A DNA stretch of 29,175 nucleotides from an uncultured Paenibacillus sp. Lineage in GTDB: Bacteria; Bacillota; Bacilli; Paenibacillales; Paenibacillaceae. The notes beneath the pieces were generated by a model. The model worked only from the letters and a program-made list of their open reading frames with translations. It did not search any database and was not told the origin of the DNA. The stretch lies in contig CALAWP010000096.1 of assembly GCA_937895345.1 (NCBI GenBank), positions 1-29,175 of the forward strand. Direction: 5' to 3'. The translations under genes and the position numbers were made by a program. Positions 7,394 through 15,477 of the stretch are shown one piece after another; the first letter of the stretch is position 1; every line of letters begins with the position of its first letter.

Positions 7394-7651
7394 CTACTGC
7401 ACCGCGCGGAGTGCCTTTTCTTCCTTTTCCGGCTCGGCCGGCTTGGATTTGGCCCGGGTCTTCTCCTGCTTTCCCGGTTCGGCTGCCGACTGCTTCTGGG
7501 GGATATTGTCGTAACGCGTCCGCTCGGTCCGGTCGATCTGCACGATGCGTCCGTCATGCACCGTTATTATGACTTGACCGTACTGCAAGCCGGCAACCTG
7601 CTCCAAAATGCGGTCCTTCCAAATTTCATCCACCACTAGCGGTTTTGCCAT
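7394..7651 (-). CDS. yezD: YezD-family small protein (DUF2292)
   Basis: An 85-residue protein. Residues about 10-45 (ILEQVAGLQYGQVIITVHDG then RIVQIDRTERTRY) match the YezD/DUF2292 core, a short predicted domain often found beside sulfur assimilation genes. The C-terminal 40 residues are Lys/Glu/Pro-rich and probably disordered. ATG 7651 is chosen because GGAGGGG lies 6 bases upstream; a TTG at 7666 adds five residues. It follows cysW by 23 bases and is the last gene of the sulfate operon. The molecular role is unknown; context points to sulfate or cysteine metabolism. Confidence 0.82.
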   Translation of the reverse strand: MAKPLVVDEIWKDRILEQVAGLQYGQVIITVHDGRIVQIDRTERTRYDNIPQKQSAAEPGKQEKTRAKSKPAEPEKEEKALRAVQ

Positions 7652-7674
7652 CCCGATCCCCTCCAATTATTGAT

Positions 7675-8547
7675 TCAATGTACCCGGCCGGAAGCCGTTT
7701 TCCATTCTACGATATTTTTGACGATCAGCGTCAGCACGGCGAGCAGCACAAGCAGCGAAGCTACCGCAAATGATGCCGAGAACTGATATTCGTTATATAA
7801 AATTTCCACATGGAGCGGAAGCGTGTTCGTCTGTCCCCGGATATGGCCCGATACGACGGAAACCGCGCCGAACTCCCCCATCGCTCTGGCGTTGCACAAA
7901 ATAATGCCGTACAAAAGCCCCCATTTAATGTTGGGCAGCGTCACTCTCGTGAACAGCCGCCAGCCCCGGGCGCCGAGACTGACCGCCGCTTCCTCCTCCT
8001 GTACCCCCTGCGCCTGCATCAGCGGGATGAGCTCGCGGGCGACAAACGGCACCGTTACGAACATGGTGGCCAGCACGATGGCGGGGACGGCGAATACAAT
8101 CTGGGTCCCCTGCTCCTGCAGCCACGGGCCCAAATAGCCCTGCGCTCCGAACAGGAGCATATAGACTAGACCGGCAATGACGGGCGAGACGGCAAAAGGC
8201 AAATCGATCAGCGTCACCAGCACGTTTTTGCCGCGGAAGGCAAACTTGCTGACAGCCCAGGCGGCGGCCAAGCCGAACAAGGTATTAATCGGGACGGCGA
8301 TCAGCGCGACGATCAGCGTCAGCCTCAAGGCCGACAAGGCGTCCGGCTCGGTCAGCGAGGCGAAGTAAACGGACAGCCCTTTCTTGAGCGCTTCGACGAA
8401 TACGGATGCCAGCGGCAGCAGCACGACGAGTCCGATAAACAGCAGCGCGATGCCGATCAGAATCAGCTGCACCCATCTGGGCTCCGTCACATGTCTGGGC
8501 CTGATGTCCGTTCCGCCTTGCGCGTAAACGGTTATGGCTCCGGCCAT
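7675..8547 (-). CDS. cysW: Sulfate ABC transporter permease CysW
   Basis: A 290-residue inner-membrane permease of the sulfate/thiosulfate importer. About six transmembrane segments are visible. The coupling-helix region EEEAAVSLGARGWRLFTRV, the family segment NARAMGEFGAVSVVSGHIRG and the ending NEYQFSASFAVASLLVLLAV are typical of CysW. ATG 8547 has AAAGGAGG at 6-7 bases. It follows cysT by 42 bases. The expected ATPase gene cysA is not present after it; yezD occupies that place. Confidence 0.93.
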   Translation of the reverse strand: MAGAITVYAQGGTDIRPRHVTEPRWVQLILIGIALLFIGLVVLLPLASVFVEALKKGLSVYFASLTEPDALSALRLTLIVALIAVPINTLFGLAAAWAVSKFAFRGKNVLVTLIDLPFAVSPVIAGLVYMLLFGAQGYLGPWLQEQGTQIVFAVPAIVLATMFVTVPFVARELIPLMQAQGVQEEEAAVSLGARGWRLFTRVTLPNIKWGLLYGIILCNARAMGEFGAVSVVSGHIRGQTNTLPLHVEILYNEYQFSASFAVASLLVLLAVLTLIVKNIVEWKTASGRVH

Positions 8548-8589
8548 AGGCGTCCTCCTTTCAAAATAACCGCATGAATCTCCGTCACA

Positions 8590-9423
8590 TTATCGCGTCT
8601 CCGCTTTCCGGTTCATCCTCCATTGCAGTCCGTTAATGAGGAGCAGAAGGAGGAAGGACACGACCAGCATGACGGCCGCGATCGCCGTAGCGCCGGCGTA
8701 ATCGAATTGCTCGAGCTTCGTCATAATGAGCAAGGGAGCGATTTCCGTCTTCATCGGCATGTTGCCGGATATAAAGACGACCGAACCGTATTCCCCGATT
8801 CCTCTGGCAAAAGCGAGCGCAAACCCTGTTAGCAAAGCCGGCAGCAATTGGGGGATGACGACGCGGACGACGGTTCTGAACCGGTAAGCGCCCAGCATGA
8901 CGGCCGCCTCCTCCATCTCCTGCTCCAAGTCCTGCAAAACCGGCTGCACCGTCCGGACGACGAACGGGAGTCCGATAAAGACGAGCGCGATCGTAATGCC
9001 CGCCTGCGTATAAGCGACTTTAATGGCCAGCGGCTCCAGCAGCGAGCCGATCCAACCGTTTTTGGAGTAGATCGCGGTCAAGGCTATCCCGGCCACCGCC
9101 GTCGGCAGCGCAAACGGAATATCGACGAGACTGTCGATCAGCTTTTTGCCGGGAAACCGGTATCGAACGAGCACCCAGGCGATCAGCAGGCCGAAAACAA
9201 CGTTGACGAGGCCCGCCTGCAGCGCCGTGCCGAAGCTGATGCGGTACGATGCCAGAACCCTTGGATTCGTGACCGCATCCCAAAATTGCGTCCAGGTCAG
9301 CTCGAAGGTTTTGAAAAAGACGGCGGCCAGCGGGATGAACACGATCAGACTCAAGTACATCAGCACAAAGCCCATCGATAGTCCGAACCCCGGCAGCGCG
9401 CTCCTACGTTTGGAACCTTTCAT
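8590..9423 (-). CDS. cysT: Sulfate ABC transporter permease CysT (CysU)
   Basis: A 277-residue permease, partner of CysW. Hydrophobic segments alternate with conserved loops: DIPFALPTAVAGIALTAIY, EEAAVMLGAYRFRTVVRVV (coupling helix) and FARGIGEYGSVVFISGNMP, the last being a strong CysT signature. ATG 9423 has a modest GGAGC upstream. It lies 34 bases after the binding-protein gene in the same operon. The product sits in the cytoplasmic membrane and, with CysW, forms the sulfate channel. Confidence 0.93.
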   Translation of the reverse strand: MKGSKRRSALPGFGLSMGFVLMYLSLIVFIPLAAVFFKTFELTWTQFWDAVTNPRVLASYRISFGTALQAGLVNVVFGLLIAWVLVRYRFPGKKLIDSLVDIPFALPTAVAGIALTAIYSKNGWIGSLLEPLAIKVAYTQAGITIALVFIGLPFVVRTVQPVLQDLEQEMEEAAVMLGAYRFRTVVRVVIPQLLPALLTGFALAFARGIGEYGSVVFISGNMPMKTEIAPLLIMTKLEQFDYAGATAIAAVMLVVSFLLLLLINGLQWRMNRKAETR

Positions 9424-9457
9424 GCGAAGTCAGCTCCATTCTGTCCGGTCGCCGGCA

Positions 9458-10579
9458 TTATGAGCCTGGCGCATAGATTTGGTCAAACACGCCGCCCTCG
9501 GAGAAATGTTTGTTTTGAGCTTCCTTCCATCCCCCAAAATGGTCGTCGATCGTCAGCAGCTCCAGAGCCGGGAACTGCTCCTTGAACTCCGCCGCGACCG
9601 TTTCGTCGGTCGGCCTGTAATAATGGTTGCCCGCGATCCGTTGTCCTTCTTCGGAGTACAAATAGTGCAAATACGCTTCCGCGACTTCCCTCGTTCCCCG
9701 TTCGTCCGCGATTTTATCGACGACCGCCACCGGCGGCTCCGCCAAAATGCTGAGCGACGAATAGACGATGTCGAACTGATCCGGCCCCAGCTCGTTGATC
9801 GACAGATACGCTTCGTTCTCCCAAGCAAGCAGCACGTCTCCGATGCCGCGTTCCACGAACGTCGTCGTCGACCCGCGCGCGCCCGTATCGAGGACGGGGA
9901 CGTTTTTGAACAGCTTTGCCACAAACTCCTTAGCTGCTTCTTCGTCGTTGCCGTTCTGCTTCAAGGCGTAGCCCCAAGCGGCCAAATAGTTCCAACGCGC
10001 TCCGCCCGACGTCTTCGGATTGGGCGTAATGACCTCGACGCCGTCCTTGATCAGATCGCTCCAGTCGAGAATGCCTTTCGGATTGCCCTTCCGGACGAGA
10101 AACACGATCGTGGACGTATACGGCGAGCTGTTGCGTTCAAACCTCGATTGCCAATCCGCCTCCAGCAGCCCCGCTTCGGCCACGGCGTCGATGTCGTAGC
10201 CGAGAGCGAGCGTCACGACATCCGCCTTCAGTCCGTCGATCACGGAACGGGCCTGCTTGCCGGAGCCTCCGTGCGACTGGTCGATTTCGACCTTTTGATT
10301 TTTTTCCGCCTGCCAGTACTTGGCGAACGCCTGATTGAACTCTACGTACAGCTCGCGTGTCGGATCGTACGATACGTTCAGCAGCTTGACGGGAGGCAGC
10401 GGCTCCGCGCTTGCTCCTTCCGGGGAAGGCGAAGCGGCTCCGCCTGCTCCGCTATTCGTTCCGGATGCGCCGCCGGAGCCGGCATTGCCTCCGGAGCCTC
10501 CGCCGCAAGCCGCCAGCGCAAGCGCCAATACAACAAAAATAATGACCGTTTTCAATCGAACCGCAGCATGAATATTCAT
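9458..10579 (-). CDS. sbp: Sulfate-binding lipoprotein (Sbp/CysP type)
   Basis: A 373-residue extracellular receptor of the sulfate importer. The signal peptide ends in the lipobox LALAAC with a Gly/Ser-rich linker behind it. The mature domain shows Sbp/CysP landmarks: LLNVSYDPTRELYVEFNQAF, QSHGGSGKQARSVIDGL, VTLALGYDIDAVAEAG, NPKTSGGARWNYLAAWGYA and LYSEEGQRIAGNHYYRP. Sulfate is bound by backbone and Ser/Gly groups of the family SGGS-like loops; thiosulfate binding cannot be excluded. ATG 10579 has AAGGGGT upstream. It is the first gene of the operon, behind a good sigma-A promoter. Confidence 0.93.
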   Translation of the reverse strand: MNIHAAVRLKTVIIFVVLALALAACGGGSGGNAGSGGASGTNSGAGGAASPSPEGASAEPLPPVKLLNVSYDPTRELYVEFNQAFAKYWQAEKNQKVEIDQSHGGSGKQARSVIDGLKADVVTLALGYDIDAVAEAGLLEADWQSRFERNSSPYTSTIVFLVRKGNPKGILDWSDLIKDGVEVITPNPKTSGGARWNYLAAWGYALKQNGNDEEAAKEFVAKLFKNVPVLDTGARGSTTTFVERGIGDVLLAWENEAYLSINELGPDQFDIVYSSLSILAEPPVAVVDKIADERGTREVAEAYLHYLYSEEGQRIAGNHYYRPTDETVAAEFKEQFPALELLTIDDHFGGWKEAQNKHFSEGGVFDQIYAPGS

Positions 10580-10645
10580 ACTTCAACACCCCTTGATCTG
10601 ATGATGGGATAGGCGTGTTAATTCCGGTTCGTCCGGTCATTAATC

Positions 10646-10665
10646 ATTATTCCTACCTGAATAGT
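10646..10665. promoter_or_regulatory. Candidate operator near the start point of the sulfate operon
   Basis: ATTATTC-CTACCT-GAATAGT is an inverted repeat with one mismatch, located a few bases after the predicted transcription start. A sulfur-responsive repressor such as CymR is possible from context, but the site was not matched to a firm consensus. Confidence 0.4.
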
Positions 10666-10678
10666 TGGTTATGTGAGC

Positions 10679-10708
10679 ATATTACCAGCGCTCCCCATTC
10701 TTTGTCAA
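10679..10708 (-). promoter_or_regulatory. Predicted sigma-A promoter of sbp-cysT-cysW-yezD
   Basis: On the minus strand: TTGACA (10708-10703), 18-base spacer, TAATAT (10684-10679). The 5' untranslated region is about 90 bases. No S-box or T-box structure was recognised in it. Confidence 0.75.
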
Positions 10709-10740
10709 CCAAAATTTATTTATTCGTTGCAAGCCGAGCG

Positions 10741-10791
10741 CCAAATAATAACGTCCCGCGCAAGCAAGACGTTCTTGCTTGGCGGGACGTT
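10741..10791 (-). terminator. Intrinsic terminator of dnaB-dnaI
   Basis: Long hairpin: AACGTCCCGC (10750-10759) pairs with GCGGGACGTT (10782-10791), continued by CAAGCAAG/CTTGCTTG around a 5-base loop with a single bulged G. A T/A-rich tail follows on the minus strand. Confidence 0.8.
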
Positions 10792-10795
10792 CGGA

Positions 10796-11758
10796 TTAGC
10801 TTCGTTGCTGGCCGCGTTTGTTCGCGCCCAGCACCCGGACGACTTCGACATACGGCCGGATGCGGTCCATAATTCGCTGGCCCTTGTGAATTTCGTCCCC
10901 TTCGCGGCTCGTGAAGCTGAAGTGCCGCTCCAGCGCGTCCAGGTCGTAGTTCGACGTATAAAACGTCGGCTTCCGTTCCATGCGGTAGTTCAAAATCGCG
11001 CCCAGCACATGGTCGCGCGCCCACGGATTCAAATTTTCGGCGCCGATATCGTCAAAGATAAGTAGATCCGTCTCCTTCATCATTTCGACGGTTTCCTTCA
11101 GCTTGCCCGGCTCGTGCATCAGCGACTTTAAATCCTCGACGAAATCGGGCATATAGACGATCACGCCGGAGTAACCGGCTTTGGCGAGCTCCTGCAGCAA
11201 ATAACACATCAAATACGTTTTGCCCGTGCCGAAATGCCCTTCCAAATAGAGCCCATCCTTCTGCAAGCCGTGCTCCTTCGTCCGGTCGATGTAGCGAAGC
11301 ACCTGGCCGACGGAGACGATTCTTTCCGGATCCCGGTTCAGCATCTCATCGGAGGAATAACCGCGGCTCAGCGCCACCTCGTCGATATAGAAGCTGCGAA
11401 TGCGGCTGCGGATCGCCTCCTCCTTCTCGCGGGCGATATGCTTTTTGCAGGCGACCTTCCGGTCGTACAGCTGCGTCAGGCCGTTGACCGTCTCGGCGCT
11501 CAGCAGCGTATAATGCCCTTCATAGTCGTTCGGACAAAGGTCGAGCCCCGGACAGGAGGAGCAATTGCGATATTCGCTTACGTATTGGTACACCCGGTTC
11601 AAGCTTCGCTTCAGAATGTCCTCGTCAAGCTCCGGATATTTGCTCCGCAGCTTGGCGACGAGCGGATCGTCCAGCAGCTCCGCCAGCTTTTGCTCCGCCT
11701 GCTTCGTTATCGATTGGCCGGCCGGCCATTCCTTCAGCAAATCGCCCAGCGATTCCAT
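10796..11758 (-). CDS. dnaI: Primosomal protein DnaI (helicase loader)
   Basis: A 320-residue AAA+ ATPase that loads the replicative helicase with DnaB and DnaD. The N-terminal helicase-binding domain has a zinc-site pattern (Cys66, Cys69, Cys75, then Cys104 and His107). Walker A is GHFGTGKT (174-181) and Walker B is LLIFDDIG (about 232-239), with a sensor-like TFYTSN and a terminal RIMDRIRPY. The length is close to Bacillus DnaI. It lies 17 bases downstream of dnaB, as in other Bacillota, but the gene usually found next, thrS, is not here; an unrelated sulfate operon follows the terminator. Confidence 0.95.
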   Translation of the reverse strand: MESLGDLLKEWPAGQSITKQAEQKLAELLDDPLVAKLRSKYPELDEDILKRSLNRVYQYVSEYRNCSSCPGLDLCPNDYEGHYTLLSAETVNGLTQLYDRKVACKKHIAREKEEAIRSRIRSFYIDEVALSRGYSSDEMLNRDPERIVSVGQVLRYIDRTKEHGLQKDGLYLEGHFGTGKTYLMCYLLQELAKAGYSGVIVYMPDFVEDLKSLMHEPGKLKETVEMMKETDLLIFDDIGAENLNPWARDHVLGAILNYRMERKPTFYTSNYDLDALERHFSFTSREGDEIHKGQRIMDRIRPYVEVVRVLGANKRGQQRS

Positions 11759-11775
11759 TGCCTATCCCTCCGTTC

Positions 11776-13314
11776 CTAACCTTTGCCGTCGAGCTTCCGG
11801 GCCAGCCTGCGCAGCTCCTCCAGCTCCTCCTGGGAGACGGCGGGCGCCGCCCGTCCCGCATCCACGATCGGAATGGCCGGCTTGCGGGCGGCCCCGCCGC
11901 GGCTCCCCCGGGCTCCGCCCTTAGAAGCGCCGTAGGCGGAACCGCCGCCTCCGGCAGGTCTCGAGGAAACCTCCTTCTTGCGGCGCTCCTTCTCCTGCTC
12001 GACTTGATTTTGTTCCCTAACGTAAAGGACCGCCTTCTCGAAGGTGTCCACATGTTTCATCAGCATGTTGGACGCCACGGCATCGATGAACGATTTCGTC
12101 ACCCGCTGGGCGTCGTTAGCCCCCATCACGTAATGGACCAGCACGTTGATGACCGGACCGGGAAGCCGGTAATTCAAATCGATTCGCTCAAACAGCTGAT
12201 CGAGCCAATCCGGCACCGCGCCGGGAAAAAAACGCTGCAGAAACCGCGTATGCGGCTCGTTGCGCATCAGCATATTGTACTGTTGAATGTCGCAGCGGCC
12301 CGCCAGCGAGACGGGAACGGGCAAGAAGTAACGCTCGTCCACGTCGGCTTCGGGATCCGGCTCCGCGGCTCCGTCCGCCGCGTCGGCAAAGGCTCCCGTC
12401 TTTGCGAGCAGCCGCTGCCGGTCTCCCTCTCTTTTTTTGTCCTGCCGGTACAACTGATTCGCTCTGACCTGCAGCTCGTCGATATCGAGTACGCCGTCTT
12501 CGTCGAACACCCCGTCCTCATCGAGAAGCCTGCAGATGCCCGACACGCTCAAATGATATTTGTACGCCACGTAATTGATTTGCGCCAGGCGCTCCTGGTC
12601 GTGCCGAAGCCGTTCCACGTAAGGACGGTTGGCGGAATTGCGCGGAAATCGCAGCAGAATGTCGCCGTAACCGATTCCCGCATGGGCTTGAGCCGCTGCT
12701 CCCGTCCCTTGCCTCGCCGGCGCCACCTCCGACAACGCCTGCTCCAGCTCCGAATCGAACGATTGCATATTCAGCTTGAACAGCTCGTAAAACGGCACCG
12801 AAATGTTTTCTTTCGGCAATTGGGCGTAAGCCAGCTCGTCCGGCTCCTGCGCGCCGAACGACTCCCTGAGGGCGATAACGGCATATTTGCCGACCTTGTC
12901 CCGCAGCAGCATGGACAGATGCACATTCCGAAAAAATTCGCCGGGCGGCAAAGGCTGCACCAGCTCATATTCGTAGACGATATCGGCCTGATCGGGCAGC
13001 CCCAGCCGGGAGCTTTGCAGCAAGCCGATCGCTTCCAGCTTGGACGTCTGCTCGATGACGTAACGCCGGCTCGCTTCGTTCATCTCGAGACCGAGCCCCA
13101 GAAACAGCTTGCGAAGCGGCTCCAGACGGGAATACCCCGTCCTTCCTTCCTCGATGCCGTAATAGAGCTGCTGATAGAGCGCGATCGCAAAGGCGCCCGC
13201 CATCGGCTGATAGATCAGCGACAGCATCTTATGGTCCAGGCTGCTCAGCGAAAAGTCTCGAAATATGTAGTAACGGTGATGTTCCGTAAATTGAAGCACG
13301 TTCGTGATGCGCAT
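11776..13314 (-). CDS. dnaB: Replication initiation/membrane attachment protein DnaB
   Basis: A 512-residue Gram-positive primosome protein (not the helicase). It begins MRITNVLQFTEHHRYYIFRD, continues through winged-helix and DnaD-like segments (DKMLSLIYQP-like DHKMLSLIYQP, later FERIDLNYRLPGPVINVLVHY), and ends in a charged, Gly/Ser-rich linker and a final helix (EELEELRRLARKLDGKG). ATG 13314 is chosen because GAGGATGGAG precedes it; an in-frame ATG at 13338 has no ribosome site and lies close to a TAAAAT -10-like sequence. It is co-transcribed with dnaI. An internal stretch around 325-355 is acidic and of low conservation. Confidence 0.93.
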   Translation of the reverse strand: MRITNVLQFTEHHRYYIFRDFSLSSLDHKMLSLIYQPMAGAFAIALYQQLYYGIEEGRTGYSRLEPLRKLFLGLGLEMNEASRRYVIEQTSKLEAIGLLQSSRLGLPDQADIVYEYELVQPLPPGEFFRNVHLSMLLRDKVGKYAVIALRESFGAQEPDELAYAQLPKENISVPFYELFKLNMQSFDSELEQALSEVAPARQGTGAAAQAHAGIGYGDILLRFPRNSANRPYVERLRHDQERLAQINYVAYKYHLSVSGICRLLDEDGVFDEDGVLDIDELQVRANQLYRQDKKREGDRQRLLAKTGAFADAADGAAEPDPEADVDERYFLPVPVSLAGRCDIQQYNMLMRNEPHTRFLQRFFPGAVPDWLDQLFERIDLNYRLPGPVINVLVHYVMGANDAQRVTKSFIDAVASNMLMKHVDTFEKAVLYVREQNQVEQEKERRKKEVSSRPAGGGGSAYGASKGGARGSRGGAARKPAIPIVDAGRAAPAVSQEELEELRRLARKLDGKG

Positions 13315-13388
13315 GGCACCGACTCCATCCTCTTGCATTCTCTCAACTATTTTAACATACTTCCGCGCTCCGATAGACGTCGAATAAC

Positions 13389-13414
13389 AGAAAAATTCCC
13401 CGAAAGGGGAATTT
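13389..13414 (-). terminator. Intrinsic terminator of yuiB
   Basis: AAATTCCCC/GGGGAATTT form a perfect 9-bp stem with a 4-base loop (13393-13414). A T tract follows on the minus strand, 17 bases after the yuiB stop. Confidence 0.85.
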
Positions 13415-13430
13415 GCGATAGTCGATGGTT

Positions 13431-13733
13431 TTAAAACATTTTGTAGCCTTTGCTTCTAAGCGTCTTGATCGCCCAGCCGCTTACGTAAGCGCCGATCAGC
13501 GCCCCGATGATCGGGATGTAATACACGAGCAGATACGTTCCGAAATTGTCCAGCGTCGGCTTGTCCGCAGGCGCCCACGGCGACCAGATGGCGAGACCGA
13601 CCAATACGATCACGAACAAGATGATCGGAAACCATGTCGTCTTGAGCAGCATGTTCAAAATAAACCCGATGCCGAACATCATCACGAAAAAGAGCACCGT
13701 CGCTATAATAATTTGGATAATGTCGACAATCAT
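13431..13733 (-). CDS. yuiB: YuiB-like membrane protein
   Basis: A 100-residue integral membrane protein with three or four hydrophobic segments and the conserved pieces FFVMMFGIGFILNMLLKTTW and SGWAIKTLRSKGYKMF, which resemble Bacillus YuiB in both sequence and length. ATG 13733 has AAAGGAGA 7 bases upstream; a TTG at 13751 lacks support. In Bacillus, yuiB lies near the NADH dehydrogenase gene yumB/ndh and yumC; here ndh and yumC are 2-3 kb away, so the neighbourhood is partly kept. Function unknown. Confidence 0.78.
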   Translation of the reverse strand: MIVDIIQIIIATVLFFVMMFGIGFILNMLLKTTWFPIILFVIVLVGLAIWSPWAPADKPTLDNFGTYLLVYYIPIIGALIGAYVSGWAIKTLRSKGYKMF

Positions 13734-13770
13734 CCAAGTCTCTCCTTTCAAACGCCTTCATCAAGTTTAA

Positions 13771-13802
13771 AAAAAGCGCCGGACAAAGTCAATCGAACCG
13801 GC
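13771..13802 (-). terminator. Probable terminator of the DCC protein gene
   Basis: GCCGG (13802-13798 on the minus strand) pairs with CCGGC (13782-13778) across a 15-base loop and is followed by GC and seven T on the minus strand. The stem is short. Confidence 0.5.
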
Positions 13803-13831
13803 CCAAATGTCACAAGACTGCCACCTCGAAG

Positions 13832-14221
13832 CTATGTCAGAAACCGCTCCCGAATATGCGGAGCCGGCAGCATGCACGAATCGGCTTTGCCGAACCATTT
13901 GTAGCGGCTTCCGGCAAATTTGTCGTAAACGGCGTCTCGAATCGGCCTGGGCACGGCCAGCAGCACAACCAGCAGCTTCCAGCCTCCGGCAAGCCCTTTG
14001 CACAGGCGAAGGGCCGCCGTCGACTTGACGTAAGCCTTGGAGCCTTCGATCAAGACGAAGCTGTCCGTGCCTTCCGCCCCGTGCCGCTTGAGCAGCCGCG
14101 CTCCCGCCTCGCTTTGAATAGACGCGAATTTGTACCGCCCCGCAGGGTCCCGCTTAATAATAAATTGCACGCTGCCGTTGCAAAAATTGCATTCTCCGTC
14201 GAACAAAACGATTCGTTCCAT
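13832..14221 (-). CDS. Thiol-disulfide oxidoreductase, DCC family (DUF393)
   Basis: A 129-residue protein starting MERIVLFDGECNFCNGSVQF, which contains the DxxCxxC motif that names the DCC family. A second segment, RYKFASIQSEAGARLL, and the basic-hydrophobic middle (LAGGWKLLVVLLAVPRPIRD) are also family-typical. A thioredoxin-like fold and a redox role are known only by prediction for this family. ATG 14221 has AAGGGGTG 6-8 bases upstream; a GTG at 14230 is too close to that site. It is divergent from hemQ with 152 bases between starts. Confidence 0.85.
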   Translation of the reverse strand: MERIVLFDGECNFCNGSVQFIIKRDPAGRYKFASIQSEAGARLLKRHGAEGTDSFVLIEGSKAYVKSTAALRLCKGLAGGWKLLVVLLAVPRPIRDAVYDKFAGSRYKWFGKADSCMLPAPHIRERFLT

Positions 14222-14303
14222 TCCGATCACCCCTTATCCGAATTATAAGCAAGCCGCATGCGCCGCGTCAAAGGCAAGCGCCGGGTTGTCACAGGAACGC
14301 CAT

Positions 14304-14333
14304 TTGCCCGCGGGACGAGCGTTGCGCTACAAT
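14304..14333 (+). promoter_or_regulatory. Predicted sigma-A promoter of hemQ
   Basis: TTGCCC (14304-14309), 18-base spacer, TACAAT (14328-14333). The -10 lies 40 bases before the hemQ start. Confidence 0.6.
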
Positions 14334-14373
14334 AGAACCATTCGACAACGCGCTTTGAAAGGAGCCAATGATT

Positions 14374-15120
14374 ATGAGTGAAGCCGCACAAACGTTGGAA
14401 GGCTGGTACGCGCTGCATGAATTCCGTTCCATGGACTGGACGGCCTGGCGCTTGGCGAGCGAAAGCGAACGGAGCCGCGCGCTGGACGAGCTCCATGCCT
14501 GCCTGGCGCAATGGAACGAGACCGAGGAGCAAAAGCTCGGCAGCACGGCCGTATACGCCATCGTCGGGCAAAAAGCCGATTTCGTCTTTATGCACCTTCG
14601 CGAATCGCTCGAACAACTGAACGCCATCGAAACGGCGTTTAACAAAACGACCTTTGCCAGCTTTACATACCCGACGTATTCCTATGTGAGCGTCGTAGAG
14701 CTCAGCAACTATATGGGGCAGCCGGGTTCCGATCCGATGGACAATCCCGAGGTCGTCGCCAGATTGAAGCCGGCGCTGCCGAAGGCGAACCATATTTGCT
14801 TCTACCCGATGAACAAACGCCGCTCCGGCGACGACAACTGGTATATGCTCGGCATGGACGAGCGCCGCGCGATGATGCGCAGCCACGGCATGATCGGCCG
14901 CAAATACGCCGGCAAGGTGAAGCAGATCATTACCGGTTCCGTCGGCTTCGACAACTGGGAATGGGGCGTTACGCTGTTCGCCGATGACGCGCTGCAGTTC
15001 AAGAAGCTCGTCTACGAGATGCGCTTCGACGAAGTCAGCGCGCGCTTCGGCGATTTCGGCGACTTCTACGTCGGCAACTACCTGGACGCCGGCAAGTTCG
15101 ACCAGCTGCTGCAAGTTTAA
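14374..15120 (+). CDS. hemQ: Coproheme decarboxylase HemQ (chlorite dismutase-like)
   Basis: A 248-residue heme enzyme that converts coproheme III to heme b with peroxide, the last step of the coproporphyrin-dependent pathway of Gram-positive bacteria. Recognisable are the N-terminal GWYALHEFRSMDW, the middle TYPTYSYVSVVELSNY, and RSHGMIGRKYAGKVKQI with the proximal heme-ligand His, then GFDNWEWGVTLFADD and MRFDEVSARFGDFGDFYVG. ATG 14374 is preferred: AAAGGAG is 9 bases upstream, against 3 bases for the ATG at 14368. It is a single-gene unit with its own promoter and a strong terminator. Chlorite dismutase activity is not expected in this clade. Confidence 0.95.
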   Translation: MSEAAQTLEGWYALHEFRSMDWTAWRLASESERSRALDELHACLAQWNETEEQKLGSTAVYAIVGQKADFVFMHLRESLEQLNAIETAFNKTTFASFTYPTYSYVSVVELSNYMGQPGSDPMDNPEVVARLKPALPKANHICFYPMNKRRSGDDNWYMLGMDERRAMMRSHGMIGRKYAGKVKQIITGSVGFDNWEWGVTLFADDALQFKKLVYEMRFDEVSARFGDFGDFYVGNYLDAGKFDQLLQV

Positions 15121-15146
15121 CGGAACGGGCCGTTCGGCCAAACCAA

Positions 15147-15200
15147 AACGGCTTCGAATTCGGCGCTCGCTCGCGCCGGTTCGAAGCCGTTATTTTATCT
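15147..15200. terminator. Strong, probably bidirectional terminator
   Basis: AACGGCTTCGAA (15147-15158) pairs perfectly with TTCGAAGCCGTT (15180-15191), and the stem continues through a GC-rich inner part. T-rich sequence follows on the plus strand, and a weaker T run on the minus strand, so it may serve hemQ and the convergent gene ending at 15217. Confidence 0.85.
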
Positions 15201-15216
15201 CATTCCATTCGATGCG

Positions 15217-15477
15217 TTAATCTTCTTGTTCCCCGCTCTGCTCTCCGGCCCGTTTCGCTTCCAAATATTCCTGGGTCGCCTTGTCGCGGGCCCGGCCTTT
15301 ATCCTTCAGCCGTTCGATGGCGGGCTGGATCAGCAGATCGATTTCTTTCTGCACCGTATAAGCCAAGTCGTAACGCGATTGCGATTCCAGGAAGGAACCG
15401 ACCTCCATCAGGGCGTTATAACGGTCGAGCTCGTCTCTCGTCAATAAGCCGCGGACTTGTACGCTGCAATGGCGCAT
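15217..15477 (-). CDS. Conserved-looking hypothetical protein coupled to ndh
   Basis: An 86-residue, soluble, largely helical and charged protein starting MRHCSVQVRGLLTRDELDRY and ending in an acidic tail (AGEQSGEQED). I do not recognise a family. The ATG at 15477 overlaps the ndh stop as TAATG, and AAGGGAA lies upstream within ndh, so translation is probably coupled. The first 28 codons of the longer open frame overlap ndh and are rejected. Co-transcription suggests a role linked to the respiratory NADH dehydrogenase, but nothing in the sequence shows what. Confidence 0.75.
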   Translation of the reverse strand: MRHCSVQVRGLLTRDELDRYNALMEVGSFLESQSRYDLAYTVQKEIDLLIQPAIERLKDKGRARDKATQEYLEAKRAGEQSGEQED

